From Pyrinomonadaceae bacterium (GTDB lineage: Bacteria; Acidobacteriota; Blastocatellia; Pyrinomonadales; Pyrinomonadaceae): DNA of 64,000 bases. The translations under genes and the position numbers were made by a program. Positions within the stretch are counted from its first letter, which is position 1. Each line of letters begins with the position of its first letter. The stretch lies in contig JANQRU010000004.1 in NCBI GenBank assembly GCA_028284415.1, forward strand, positions 124,001 to 188,000. The letters are read 5' to 3'. The notes beneath the pieces are model-generated. The model did no database searches. It was not told where the DNA came from and was given only the letters and a program-made list of their open reading frames with translations. Shown here in pieces: positions 43,248 to 51,884 of the stretch.

Positions 43248-43748
43248 ATGAGAAACAAAAAACCACTCTCGCTATTGATTATTTATTCACTTTTGCTTTT
43301 TTCTTTTGCCCCTCTCAAAACTATTGGACAAACTCAAAATTCTCTGTCCGATAAAACTATCTCTGTGCCTAAAAAAATAGGCTTAAAAAAAGAAAAGCTT
43401 GAAATAATCCCAGACATTGTTCCAGTGAAAAACTCAGCTGAATTAAATTCCTCTGAAATTCTCAAAAATGAAAAACCGATTAGGAAAATTTCTAAACTCA
43501 AAAAAGAATCTAAACTCAAGAGACCGAAAATCAAGGTAAATTTTGAGGAAATAAACAAAATTCCCTACAAACAAACCTCAAAACAAAAGAAGAAAGGCTG
43601 GAGCACTAGCGATAAGGTTATACTAGCTACATTTATCGCAGGGTTAACCGTTCTATTAGTATTTTTGATTAAATATGGAAAAGTCCCAAATTGCGATGAT
43701 GTCGCTTGCGATCCATTTATTGATGAAAACTGTATCTGCGAAAATTAA
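43248..43748 (+). CDS. Hypothetical secreted/membrane protein with Cys-rich C-terminus
   Basis: I do not recognise this 166-residue protein. It has a signal peptide (residues 7-27), a strongly basic, lysine-rich middle (residues 40-115), one membrane helix (about 124-141, VILATFIAGLTVLLVFLI) and a short tail with four cysteines (NCDDVACDPFIDENCICEN). With two hydrophobic segments the tail could face either side. Its stop overlaps that of the GH57 gene by 4 bases. Confidence 0.6.
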   Translation: MRNKKPLSLLIIYSLLLFSFAPLKTIGQTQNSLSDKTISVPKKIGLKKEKLEIIPDIVPVKNSAELNSSEILKNEKPIRKISKLKKESKLKRPKIKVNFEEINKIPYKQTSKQKKKGWSTSDKVILATFIAGLTVLLVFLIKYGKVPNCDDVACDPFIDENCICEN

Positions 43749-45349
43749 CTTCGATAAATCCGGTAATCAATCTCTTGAAAAATTGTGTCTCGGCTTTCGA
43801 TTTCTCTTAATAAATCTTCATTGACCTCATATCTTTCTAAGCCTTCGGCTAAAAGATTAAAGCGATGAATGTGTGAACGGAAGCGCTTTGAAGAGTATTC
43901 TACTGTTGTACCCTGATAGATTTGGAAAGCCCAGTCGGAGGATTGGGCGAGAAGTAATTCTCTCGCACATTGGTTTAATGCCCGATATTCAATTTCATTT
44001 GGATGCTCAAAATGATTAGCTAATTCGGTCATTTTCTTTTCGGCTTCGTGGGCATATTGATACATCCAAGAAGTTCCTTCATTGAGCCAAACTTTGTAAT
44101 AACCATTTTCGCCCCAACTTGAAGCGGTCGGTTGTTGAATTTGAATCGGTATATTTGAATCAAGAAAATCGCCGGGTGTAACGGCTTCAACTTTGTCTTG
44201 GTCAAAGTGGATTTGGCGGAAAAGATAATCAATAAATTGTGGTCCCTCAAACCACCAATGCCCGTAAAGTTCGGCATCATAAGGCGAAACGACAAGCGGC
44301 GAACGACCTTCATAAACATCTCTTAATTGATAAGCTTGTTCTAAGCGTTTTCCTAAAAAATCCCCTGCATCTTCAGCGGCACGCATCGTGGCAGCTTTTG
44401 GCTTGTACGGAAGCTTTTTGTTCTGCGGAGTTTTGCGCCCCGTAATGCGATAGTATTTTAAGCCTAAGTGACGGCGGTTTCCGTCTTTATGCAAATGTGG
44501 TTTGAGATAATCTATCGGCAAATCCCAACCGATGTCGCGGTAAAACTCCCGATAAATTTCATTGCCGGGATAACCAGCCTCAGCACTCCAAACTTGCTGT
44601 GAAGTTTCGACGTCTCTTGCAAAAACAGCGACTCCATTCGGACAACGGACGGGAGCATGAACACCATAACGCGGACGCGGGTCACCGTAGAGAATTGCAT
44701 GTGAATCCCCGACAAAATACTCAATTCCTGCATCTTTTAAGAGGTTCTCAACCCCGGGCTCATACGCACATTCTGCCAGCCAAATTCCACGAGGCTGACG
44801 ACCAAAATGTTTCCAATAATTTTTAACGGCGATCTCAATCTGAGCTTTGCGTGCCTCGTGGGTTGAAATCAAAGGCATAAATCCGTGAGTTGCACAGCAA
44901 GTAATGATTTCCAGAACACCTTTGTCCTGAAGTTCACGAAAAGCGTTGATAAGATTGCGGTTATATTTGTTATTCCATAAATCCAGAGACGCTTCGAGCA
45001 TTTCGACATACATCTCAACCACATCATAAAACTCTACGTCTTCCTTTTTTACTCGCTCAAATTCTTTATGAGCAAGTTCGATCAGATTTTCGAGATGTGC
45101 TGTGTAGCGTTCCTGCAAAAGATTATCCGCCAGCATTTCGCAGAGTGGTGGTGAGATGTTCATTGCCAACCGTGGTTTTGCGTCTGCTTCGTGAAGACGT
45201 TCGAAGATGAATATTAGCGGAATATAGACTTCTGTGATAGCTTCATAGAGCCAGTCTTCTTCCAAAAACTCGGGATATTCGGGATGTCGCACAAACGGCA
45301 AATGTGCGTGCAAAATCAGACTAAAGTAACCAACGGGCATAGTTTTCAT
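43745..45349 (-). CDS. Glycoside hydrolase family 57 1,4-alpha-glucan branching enzyme (DUF1957 type)
   Basis: Introduces alpha-1,6 branches in glycogen-like glucans. The 534-residue protein has GH57 motif 1 HAHLPFVRHPEY (14-25), the nucleophile E193 in GIWLAECAYEPG, GDSHAILYG and the acid/base D358 in SPYDAELYGHWWFEGPQFI, followed by the C-terminal helical DUF1957 domain. Family length is about 520-570. It lies after a DUF4912 gene on the same strand (about 200 bases apart), an association seen in other bacteria. Confidence 0.9.
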   Translation of the reverse strand: MKTMPVGYFSLILHAHLPFVRHPEYPEFLEEDWLYEAITEVYIPLIFIFERLHEADAKPRLAMNISPPLCEMLADNLLQERYTAHLENLIELAHKEFERVKKEDVEFYDVVEMYVEMLEASLDLWNNKYNRNLINAFRELQDKGVLEIITCCATHGFMPLISTHEARKAQIEIAVKNYWKHFGRQPRGIWLAECAYEPGVENLLKDAGIEYFVGDSHAILYGDPRPRYGVHAPVRCPNGVAVFARDVETSQQVWSAEAGYPGNEIYREFYRDIGWDLPIDYLKPHLHKDGNRRHLGLKYYRITGRKTPQNKKLPYKPKAATMRAAEDAGDFLGKRLEQAYQLRDVYEGRSPLVVSPYDAELYGHWWFEGPQFIDYLFRQIHFDQDKVEAVTPGDFLDSNIPIQIQQPTASSWGENGYYKVWLNEGTSWMYQYAHEAEKKMTELANHFEHPNEIEYRALNQCARELLLAQSSDWAFQIYQGTTVEYSSKRFRSHIHRFNLLAEGLERYEVNEDLLREIESRDTIFQEIDYRIYRS

Positions 45350-45359
45350 TTAACATCTG

Positions 45360-45469
45360 TCATTTATCATTTATCAAAAACGACTGAACATATACGACGT
45401 TAAATCATTCGCAAAGAAAGAATAAACTTCTCATAAAATGATTGATGTTCAATGATAAATGAAAAATGA
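45360..45469. repeat. Imperfect inverted repeat, ATTTATC-type
   Basis: TCATTTATCATTTATC (45360-45375) pairs with GATAAATGAAAAATGA (45454-45469), 15 of 16. It fills the first half of the gap between GH57 and DUF4912 genes. Confidence 0.6.
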
Positions 45470-45474
45470 AAAAA

Positions 45475-45514
45475 AGGATTTACAAGATAAATGTTAAATT
45501 ATCCTGTCAATCCT
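45475..45514. repeat. Palindromic hairpin with AGGATT/AATCCT arms
   Basis: AGGATTTACAAGATAA (45475-45490) pairs with TTATCCTGTCAATCCT (45499-45514), 14 of 16, loop of 8. The AGGATT/ATCCTG module recurs in copy C (40301-40412). Confidence 0.6.
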
Positions 45515-45547
45515 GTCTATCTTATTTACTTTGTTTTACTTTTTTGT

Positions 45548-46669
45548 TTACTTAAAGTTACCTGAACCGACTGAGCTCAAAGGTAATAATCCAGCAGATT
45601 CTGAATCGGGAAAGTCAGAAAGTTTCGGTAGAAGGGTTTTTGGAACAGTGCGTTTGCGGATACGTCTTGGGAAATTAACAAGACTTGCTCCGAATACTGC
45701 CGAACCGATTTCTTCCTCTTCCCAGATTTCTTCTGAGAACACATCAAAATGTTCTTTCAAAGAAGCCATTGCATTTTCAGATTTGACCTTATCTTTTTTC
45801 GTACTCAAAAAGGCAAAAAGCTTTTCAGAAATATGCTCGCGTAACTCATCCAATGAATATCCGGAGGCAATTGCAAGAAGTGCAAAGCGAATTTCTTCTG
45901 AACTGAAATCAAAAGTTTCTTCTTTCGTTTCGCCGATAAATGTACGCAAAGCTTTTCTTGTTGCATTGGTTGAGACTTCTATATCGTCGCCGGCGATTGC
46001 TACGTCAAAAGCATCACGCTTAAATCCTGTTGCACTTAAGGTTTTCGCAAAATCATTTGCTGAAACACTCCAATCCGATGCTAAAGCTCTACGCGGCGAA
46101 GGACTTTTTCGTGGTGTTTGCAAAGTGTTTGAATAAATTATGCGAATGTATGGGCGATTTGGTGCGTAAAATCCGACCTCTGCACGATAGCTCGAATCCG
46201 ATTCAACATTAAACCACCAGTCTCCTTCCGCTTCGACCGGAAATAATTCCTCTGTGCCTTTTGTTTGGTTAACAAGTTTTGCAACGAGGCGATAGCTTCC
46301 CATATTTCCAAAAGCACGTCCCAGAGTCTGATACGGATTATTTTTCATCGACCAATAGAAATGAATCCGATTTGGTGATTGCATCATCAGCTTTGCCCGA
46401 TTATCTTTTCTTAATCCGGGCAACTTTGGTTCTGCTAATTCACGAAAAATTGGATCTTTCATTTTCTCATCTATTTCATCTTCGATAGCCTCAGCTTCTC
46501 CTGCCTTGGCAATCGCTTTTGCATCAAATTCTTTTTCTTGGATAAACTCGTCTGAAAATGCCAAGATCATATCGAGTTCTTCAAAATCTAACTCAAAGCC
46601 TTCATTTTCCTCGATTGGTTCGATATCTAGTAATTCGTCTTTTTTGTTTTCTTTACTCATAGTAAACAC
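45548..46669 (-). CDS. DUF4912 domain protein
   Basis: The 373-residue protein has a DUF4912 domain around residues 85-190 (ANRAKLMMQSPNRIHFYWSMKNNPYQTLGRAF-like segment at about 90-120, then VEAEGDWWFNVESDSSYRAEVGFYAP). The N-terminal 85 residues are very acidic and probably disordered; the C-terminal half is helical. Function unknown; often beside glycogen or GH57 genes, as here. Start ATG is at 46669 with MFTMSKENKK; the Met at residue 4 is an equal alternative. Confidence 0.82.
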   Translation of the reverse strand: MFTMSKENKKDELLDIEPIEENEGFELDFEELDMILAFSDEFIQEKEFDAKAIAKAGEAEAIEDEIDEKMKDPIFRELAEPKLPGLRKDNRAKLMMQSPNRIHFYWSMKNNPYQTLGRAFGNMGSYRLVAKLVNQTKGTEELFPVEAEGDWWFNVESDSSYRAEVGFYAPNRPYIRIIYSNTLQTPRKSPSPRRALASDWSVSANDFAKTLSATGFKRDAFDVAIAGDDIEVSTNATRKALRTFIGETKEETFDFSSEEIRFALLAIASGYSLDELREHISEKLFAFLSTKKDKVKSENAMASLKEHFDVFSEEIWEEEEIGSAVFGASLVNFPRRIRKRTVPKTLLPKLSDFPDSESAGLLPLSSVGSGNFK

Positions 46670-46763
46670 CTGTAAATTCCGACTTCTTTTTCGGAATACG
46701 TGATTATGTGCATTTTTTCACAAAGTATCAAGTAAAAATCGGATTATTTGGCTTTAAAATGTA

Positions 46764-46790
46764 AAAAATGCCAAGTTTTTTGGCATTTTT
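46764..46790 (-). terminator. Terminator of the DUF3108 gene
   Basis: AAAAATGCCA (46764-46773) / TGGCATTTTT (46781-46790), perfect 10-base arms with loop of 7; on the minus strand the hairpin ends in a T-run. Confidence 0.8.
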
Positions 46791-46820
46791 ATCAGAAGCT
46801 TTAGATTAAATCAAAGTCTT

Positions 46821-47669
46821 TTAGTTTTTATTCATTGCTTTATTTTTTTCATCGGGTGCTTTGAGCGTTGCTTTGTTCATTCTTTTAAGCTTTATTCTTA
46901 CATCACCAAGCCTTGTTTCAAGCTCTGCTCTGACAGGGATTCTTTCTTCATCATCCGTGACCCAGATCGTTAGACTTCCCTTCTGCTCAATAAACTTTCC
47001 TTCACCGAAAACATCAGGTTCTATTCGCCAACACCACTTTTTACCAAGAATACTTTTAATTCTTTCACGGGCGGTTATTCTGACGGGTACATCATAAACT
47101 AAGCCGGAATCACTGACCGGAACCATTATAGTTTTACCAACCGACAAAGGCACGCTTCTTAATAAATAAACTCCAGAAACAATATCTTGTGTGTTGGTTT
47201 CAATTGTTGATGCGACAACTCTCGGTGGACGTGTAGCATCTTTCGGATCGGTTTCTACGTAGGTGACTTTTTTGTTTTCGTAATTAAATTCTGCTTTGCT
47301 GTCTCTTATGCGTTCGCCCTGTTCATCACGCTTTGTCGTTTCTAAAATCTGTAATTTGTCAGGATCAACCGTTGATTTATAAAGCTGAAAGAATTTGAAA
47401 TTAAAGAGTTTTGTGAGTGTTCCTTTTGAGCGAGCTTCTGATTTTACAAAATAATTTTCGTTTTCAGGCAATTTTGAAACGGTGAAGGTCATTTCAGCAA
47501 TGCTAAATGAAAAACCAAAACGCTTATATTTTCCTTCATAGGTGAGAGATTCTCCTTCCTTGTATGGATTTTTTAGCTTCGGTGTACGATCAATGTCCGG
47601 CTGTGCTAAACCTACCGAAATAGATACAAACAGAAGAAGCAAAAATGAAAGGAAGATATTCTTTTTCAT
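46821..47669 (-). CDS. DUF3108 exported protein
   Basis: The 282-residue protein has a signal peptide (residues 1-22, MKKNIFLSFLLLLFVSISVG). The DUF3108 pattern is visible: GESLTYEGKYKRFGFSFSIAEMTFTV, YFVKSEARSKGTLTKLFNFKFFQLYKSTVD and DIVSGVYLLRSVPLSVGKTIMVPVSD, then GKKWCWRIEP and ITIWVTDDEERIPVRAE-like end blocks. The family is periplasmic with unknown function. It is 7 bases after the ICMT-like gene's stop on the same strand. Confidence 0.85.
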   Translation of the reverse strand: MKKNIFLSFLLLLFVSISVGLAQPDIDRTPKLKNPYKEGESLTYEGKYKRFGFSFSIAEMTFTVSKLPENENYFVKSEARSKGTLTKLFNFKFFQLYKSTVDPDKLQILETTKRDEQGERIRDSKAEFNYENKKVTYVETDPKDATRPPRVVASTIETNTQDIVSGVYLLRSVPLSVGKTIMVPVSDSGLVYDVPVRITARERIKSILGKKWCWRIEPDVFGEGKFIEQKGSLTIWVTDDEERIPVRAELETRLGDVRIKLKRMNKATLKAPDEKNKAMNKN

Positions 47670-47676
47670 ATAAATC

Positions 47677-48222
47677 TCAGAAAAAATATGCTTTTGCCAT
47701 CAAAACGGCACAAATCGCTAAAAATCCAAGTCCTGCCTGATATTCACGGTAACGCATATAGAGTTCTTTTTCAAATTTTTTTCCGTCAGATTCATAGTTT
47801 GAAAACCAAGGAAAAAACAACGAAACTTTTTTTGCATACTCTTTGTATTTGTCACCAAATATCGCCGTTAACTCATCTGCTTCGACGCTCATAACAGGAA
47901 AATAGATGCCTAAATACAAAATTATAAAGAGCAAAATGAGCCACCAGACCCCCGACGCAATCATAAATCCCAAACCTAACAAAAAACTTCCGAGGTAAAG
48001 CGGATTTCGCGTGTATTTGTAAGGTCCCGAAACAGCTAAATCCTGATTCTTGCGGATATGTCCCGAAGACCAAGCCCGAATTAATAAACCTATAAAAGCA
48101 AGCGAAATCCCAACCACCATAAAAATCGGAGTTGGTTTTGCAAAAATCAAAAAAACCGCCGCAAAGACAAAACCCAACGGCACACGAAATTTTTGTAGTA
48201 ATTTTTTGTTTTTGGAACTCAA
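47677..48222 (-). CDS. Isoprenylcysteine carboxyl methyltransferase/PEMT-like membrane methyltransferase
   Basis: The 181-residue protein has about five hydrophobic segments and the ICMT/PEMT motif GLLIRAWSSGHIRKNQDLAVSGPYKYTRNPLYLGSFLLGLGFMIASG, in which GPYKYTRNPLY is the SAM-binding signature. Bacterial homologues methylate lipids or unknown substrates. The TTG start overlaps the stop of the orphan methylase gene (TTGA, 48219-48222). Confidence 0.85.
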   Translation of the reverse strand: MSSKNKKLLQKFRVPLGFVFAAVFLIFAKPTPIFMVVGISLAFIGLLIRAWSSGHIRKNQDLAVSGPYKYTRNPLYLGSFLLGLGFMIASGVWWLILLFIILYLGIYFPVMSVEADELTAIFGDKYKEYAKKVSLFFPWFSNYESDGKKFEKELYMRYREYQAGLGFLAICAVLMAKAYFF

Positions 48223-49334
48223 TTTTTCTCAATCAAAAACAAGAACTCTTGATTTTTCTTCTCCGTTTCTTTTACCCAATCATTTGTCCAACGCATTGAT
48301 GCCATTACGTTTTGTTTGTAATCGACTTTTACGAAATCAATAATTTTTCCGGCGTTTTCCAAAATTTCAAAAAGATTTTCCGCAGTCGCACGTCCGCCGG
48401 AACTGTATGACAAAATTATATGTTTTGCGTTTGTTTTAGCAAGCAGTTTTTCAATCGCTTCCGTTGCGATAAATTTGCCGTTTTCGTTTTGACGAAATTC
48501 CTCGAAGATCGAACCTGCTTTTGTATCGCTCGTATCTTTTCGACGCTTTGCTTTGCCAAAAGTTTCGGGCTTGTCATTCAAAATTATGCTCGTCCAAAGA
48601 TGATAATACGAAGCGTAACGCACACGAGATGGTGGCATTTTCTCATTATTTGAGCCATATGGCGGATCGAAATATGCTAGATCAACTTCGACCTTTTCGA
48701 TCGTTTCAAAAATATCACCCTGAAAAACTTCGTGTTCTTTTTTCGTTTCAAAAAGTTGCGGAACTTTTAATTCCAAATTCTTATAGGAGCGTGGCGACCA
48801 TTCATTCAAATATGAAGCATAATGCCCGAGTGTGCTGTCAACTTTGTCCAACGCCAAAATCAAACTCGTAAGTAAAACAGATGTTTCGATCTCATTCAAA
48901 TTCAAATTATCAATTTCATCCCGAATCGCATCGAGTTTTCGTGTGTTATGAATCTGAAAAGGCTTTTTCAAACCATCCAATTTTGCTGAGCTTATATCAT
49001 CATTTGAACCACCGTAATGCTCCGTAAACCAACCATCTTTTGGTTCTAAATTATTGAGATGTTCTATTATTTCCGAATAAAATTTTTTGCTTCGTTTATT
49101 TTTCAAATAACAAATCCCAAATGTCTTTGACCAAACGGAAATGTCGTTTGAAATAACCCGACAACCTGTTTGAGCAAACGCCTGTGAAACTCTCGTCGTT
49201 CCGGCAAATCCATCGAAGACCGTTTCCGCCTTTGTTTTGCTTGCAAGTTCTAAAATATAAGGCAAAAGTTTGAGTTTTGAACCCGCATATTTTATGCCTT
49301 CGGTTTTTGGAATTTTAGAGATTTTTTTGCCCAC
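48219..49334 (-). CDS. Orphan N6-adenine DNA methyltransferase (D12 class)
   Basis: The 371-residue protein has GIKYAGSKLKLLPYI (the SAM-binding motif of the Dam/D12 group), TVFDGFAGTTRVSQAFAQTG (motif I) and VDLAYFDPPYGSNNE (catalytic DPPY). The target-recognition part is unclear. No restriction endonuclease, specificity subunit or DNA helicase adjoins, so it acts alone, perhaps on a regulatory mark or as a remnant of a system. The start GTG lies inside the arm of the palindromic repeat at 49331-49493. Confidence 0.8.
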   Translation of the reverse strand: MGKKISKIPKTEGIKYAGSKLKLLPYILELASKTKAETVFDGFAGTTRVSQAFAQTGCRVISNDISVWSKTFGICYLKNKRSKKFYSEIIEHLNNLEPKDGWFTEHYGGSNDDISSAKLDGLKKPFQIHNTRKLDAIRDEIDNLNLNEIETSVLLTSLILALDKVDSTLGHYASYLNEWSPRSYKNLELKVPQLFETKKEHEVFQGDIFETIEKVEVDLAYFDPPYGSNNEKMPPSRVRYASYYHLWTSIILNDKPETFGKAKRRKDTSDTKAGSIFEEFRQNENGKFIATEAIEKLLAKTNAKHIILSYSSGGRATAENLFEILENAGKIIDFVKVDYKQNVMASMRWTNDWVKETEKKNQEFLFLIEKN

Positions 49335-49493
49335 GAATTAAACGAATAACACAAATAGAAGAAATTAACCACAGATGACTACTGATGAAAACAAATGGCG
49401 AAATGGTCTTGAATTTCTTCTTATCACAATTTATCTGTGTAAATCTGTGGTTAAATTTCTTTTCTCATTCGTGCAGATTCATTTAATTCGTGG
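49331..49493. repeat. Long palindromic intergenic repeat, copy D
   Basis: Outer arms CCACGAATTAAACGAAT (49331-49347) and ATTCATTTAATTCGTGG (49477-49493) pair at 16 of 17 positions; a second pair of blocks, AAGAAATTAACCACAGAT and ATCTGTGGTTAAATTTCTT, lies inside. It begins at the GTG start region of the methylase gene and ends inside the stop region of the GT9 gene. Confidence 0.82.
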
Positions 49494-50538
49494 CTAACCT
49501 TTTCTTAACAGCATCGAAAACCATTTCAACCGAGATGTCCATACAAATCCATTTGTCGCAAGTTCGGCGGTGGCAATCGATTCGGCAATCTATGTCGTTT
49601 CTGCCGACTTCGATGTCGTTTGGGTTAATGCTTCCGTTTCGCCACCATTCGGTTGGTCCGAAGATTCCGACGGTTGGACAATTTGCGGCGACGGCTAAAT
49701 GTGTCGGTGCTGTGTCTCCACCAACATAAAATTTTGCACGCTTGGCGAGTTCGTAAAAGCCTTTCAAACTCGGCGTTGCGGAAATCGTTTTTCCCGATTC
49801 GCTCGCACTTATTGCCCTTTCTGCCAATTCTGTTTCATTCGGTGCAGTTGAAATTACGGAAGTTATTCCCGACTCGTCAAAGAGTTTATCAGCCAATTCG
49901 CCATATTTTTCAGCATGCCAGAGTTTTGTCCACCAACCGCCTGCGGGATTAAGGATTGCAAAGTTTTCGCCTGTTTGTTTGATAATTTCGTCAGCTTCTG
50001 CCTTGTGTTTTTTTTCGGTTGCGATTGGAAATTCTATATTTTCGCGGTCAAGTTTGAAATTTTTGTTATCAAGAAAATGCTGCAAGGATTTTTCAGCAAG
50101 TTCGATGTTTTTATGAATTATGTTTTGGTTTGGCTCGACATCTATGGCTTTCGAGAGGAAAACTCTCGATGCAGGCTCGCGTAGATTTTGTTTTGAAAAA
50201 CCGTAGCGTTTTTTGGCTTTTGTAAGTTTTGCGATGGAGGCGGATTTGAAAAGTCCTTGAAAATCTATCGAAAGATCAAACTCTGAGGCACGAAGTCCGC
50301 GTAATTGCCTTTTGGCAATTTTTAGTGTCTTCCCAAGTATGCTTTCACGCCTCAGAGATTTGGTATCTACTTCGATGAGACGATTTAGCATTGGGTTGTG
50401 TCTGAGAATTTCCGCAGCACGTTTCTCTACAACCCAAGAAACCTCCGCCTCTGGAAGAGCTTTTTTAACTGCATAAAGCGTTGGCAAAGTGTGAACAACA
50501 TCACCTATACTGCTGAGTTTTACAATAAGAATTCGCAT
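49483..50538 (-). CDS. Glycosyltransferase family 9 (heptosyltransferase-like)
   Basis: The 351-residue protein begins MRILIVKLSSIGDVVHTLPTLYAVKKALPEAEVSWVVEKR, the GT9 N-terminus. It also has DLSIDFQGLFKSASIAKL, FAILNPAGGWWTKLWHAEKYGELADKL and YVGGDTAPTHLAVAANCPTVGIFGPTEWWRNG, in which GDTAPTHLA and GPT are the donor-binding motifs. It likely adds heptose or a hexose to the LPS inner core. The nearest glycan genes are at 18-22 kb, so this is a separate locus. Confidence 0.92.
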   Translation of the reverse strand: MRILIVKLSSIGDVVHTLPTLYAVKKALPEAEVSWVVEKRAAEILRHNPMLNRLIEVDTKSLRRESILGKTLKIAKRQLRGLRASEFDLSIDFQGLFKSASIAKLTKAKKRYGFSKQNLREPASRVFLSKAIDVEPNQNIIHKNIELAEKSLQHFLDNKNFKLDRENIEFPIATEKKHKAEADEIIKQTGENFAILNPAGGWWTKLWHAEKYGELADKLFDESGITSVISTAPNETELAERAISASESGKTISATPSLKGFYELAKRAKFYVGGDTAPTHLAVAANCPTVGIFGPTEWWRNGSINPNDIEVGRNDIDCRIDCHRRTCDKWICMDISVEMVFDAVKKRLATN

Positions 50539-50726
50539 ATTCTCAAAAGGAAAATATGAATTATCTGATGCGGATTATCAACTCTCAGTGTTTTTTTGTT
50601 CAAACATGTTAAAAAATACTAGCAAAACATCTATTAAATGCGGTATCATTATAAATGGGTTACCTACATAATTACCCTACCTGATAGAACATAATTCAAT
50701 TGTTCAAAAGCACACACAAAACAGAT

Positions 50727-51659
50727 ATGTTTGATTCGAAACGTCCAAAACGCGATTTGCGTCCTGCTTTGGTTTTCCTGAACGGTGATTTACTTGCCGT
50801 CCCGATACCACTTGAGCGGGAAGAAGTAATATTAGGACGTGCTTTAGAAGCAGGCGTTAGAATCAATGACATACATGTTTCACGTTTACACGCTAAAATT
50901 ACGGTTGTTCAAGAATCTAAACAGTCCGCTCCGCAATATGTGCTAACCGATCTAAGTTCTAAAACAGGTACTTATCTCAACGGTCAGCAAATTTTCCAAG
51001 AAGTTCTACATAATGGAGATAAGATAACTCTCGGCGAACATATTTTGCGTTTTGAATTGCTCGACGAAATTGATCGGGAATATCAGCATCAGATCAGAAG
51101 ACTTCTGGCACATGATGATTTAACCGGTTTGCTTTCGAGTCGTTCTTTCTTTTCCGAACTTCGTCGTGAAGCCGCCAGAGCATCAGCTGAAAAACGTCCT
51201 TTCTGTGTTTTGATGATGGACTTGGATCATTTCAAAAGTGTAAATGATACTTACGGACATCTGACTGGTAGTAAAAATTTGGAAGAGGTCGGACTATGCA
51301 TTACAAAAACTTTGCGTACTGGCGATGTTGCTGCTCGATTTGGCGGTGAAGAATTTGCCGCCTTTTTGCTTGATGCTGAACTGCCACAAGCAATTGTTGC
51401 GGCAGAGAGAATTCGTTCAGTGATTGAATCTCACGATTTTACAGTCATACGCCATGGTAAACCTGCTGACAAACACAGAATAACTGTCAGTGTCGGAATA
51501 GCTGCTTTTCCGGGTGATTCAAGAGATCCGATCGAGCTGGTCGAAATGGCAGATTCCGCTCTTTACAAAGCTAAAAGATTAGGACGCAACCGCGTCTGTG
51601 CATACAAAGATTTAACCGAAGAGGAAATGAAAAAACCTCTCCCCTCCAGATACACATAA
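50727..51659 (+). CDS. FHA-GGDEF diguanylate cyclase
   Basis: The protein has an FHA domain (about residues 20-100, with VILGRALEAGVRINDIHVSRLHAKI and TDLSSKTGTYLNGQQI) and a GGDEF domain (about 130-290) with LMMDLDHFKSVNDTYGHL and the active-site loop RFGGEEFAAF. The inhibitory I-site RTGD lies five residues before GGEEF. It should make cyclic di-GMP and bind phospho-threonine partners. An in-frame TTG at 50700 would add nine residues; the ATG at 50727 is chosen but neither has a clear ribosome site. It precedes the pilus-like operon across a 225-base gap. Confidence 0.9.
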   Translation: MFDSKRPKRDLRPALVFLNGDLLAVPIPLEREEVILGRALEAGVRINDIHVSRLHAKITVVQESKQSAPQYVLTDLSSKTGTYLNGQQIFQEVLHNGDKITLGEHILRFELLDEIDREYQHQIRRLLAHDDLTGLLSSRSFFSELRREAARASAEKRPFCVLMMDLDHFKSVNDTYGHLTGSKNLEEVGLCITKTLRTGDVAARFGGEEFAAFLLDAELPQAIVAAERIRSVIESHDFTVIRHGKPADKHRITVSVGIAAFPGDSRDPIELVEMADSALYKAKRLGRNRVCAYKDLTEEEMKKPLPSRYT

Positions 51660-51695
51660 ATTTTTGCAACTAATATATTTTATTTACGTGAAAAC

Positions 51696-51732
51696 AAACG
51701 GTTAAGGCTTTTGCTTTTTTGCCGTTTTTTAT
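51696..51732 (+). terminator. Terminator after the diguanylate cyclase gene
   Basis: AAACGG (51696-51701) / CCGTTT (51722-51727) followed by a T-run. A second small hairpin GGGTT-TTGC-AACCC (51841-51854) lies 30 bases before the next gene. Confidence 0.6.
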
Positions 51733-51884
51733 TTGAACAATTAATTATTTTGGACAAATTATTTTAAGCTGTTAAAAGAAATTTTATCGTGCTAGAATTT
51801 TAGTCAGTTTTGATAAGAGTTTTTTGTCTTTATCCCAAAAGGGTTTTGCAACCCATATATTGTTTTAGGACTCTCAAATAAGTA

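Noticed and set aside
48219..49334. Restriction-modification system at the adenine methylase
   Set aside because: No nuclease, specificity subunit or helicase gene is within 10 kb; only the methylase is present.
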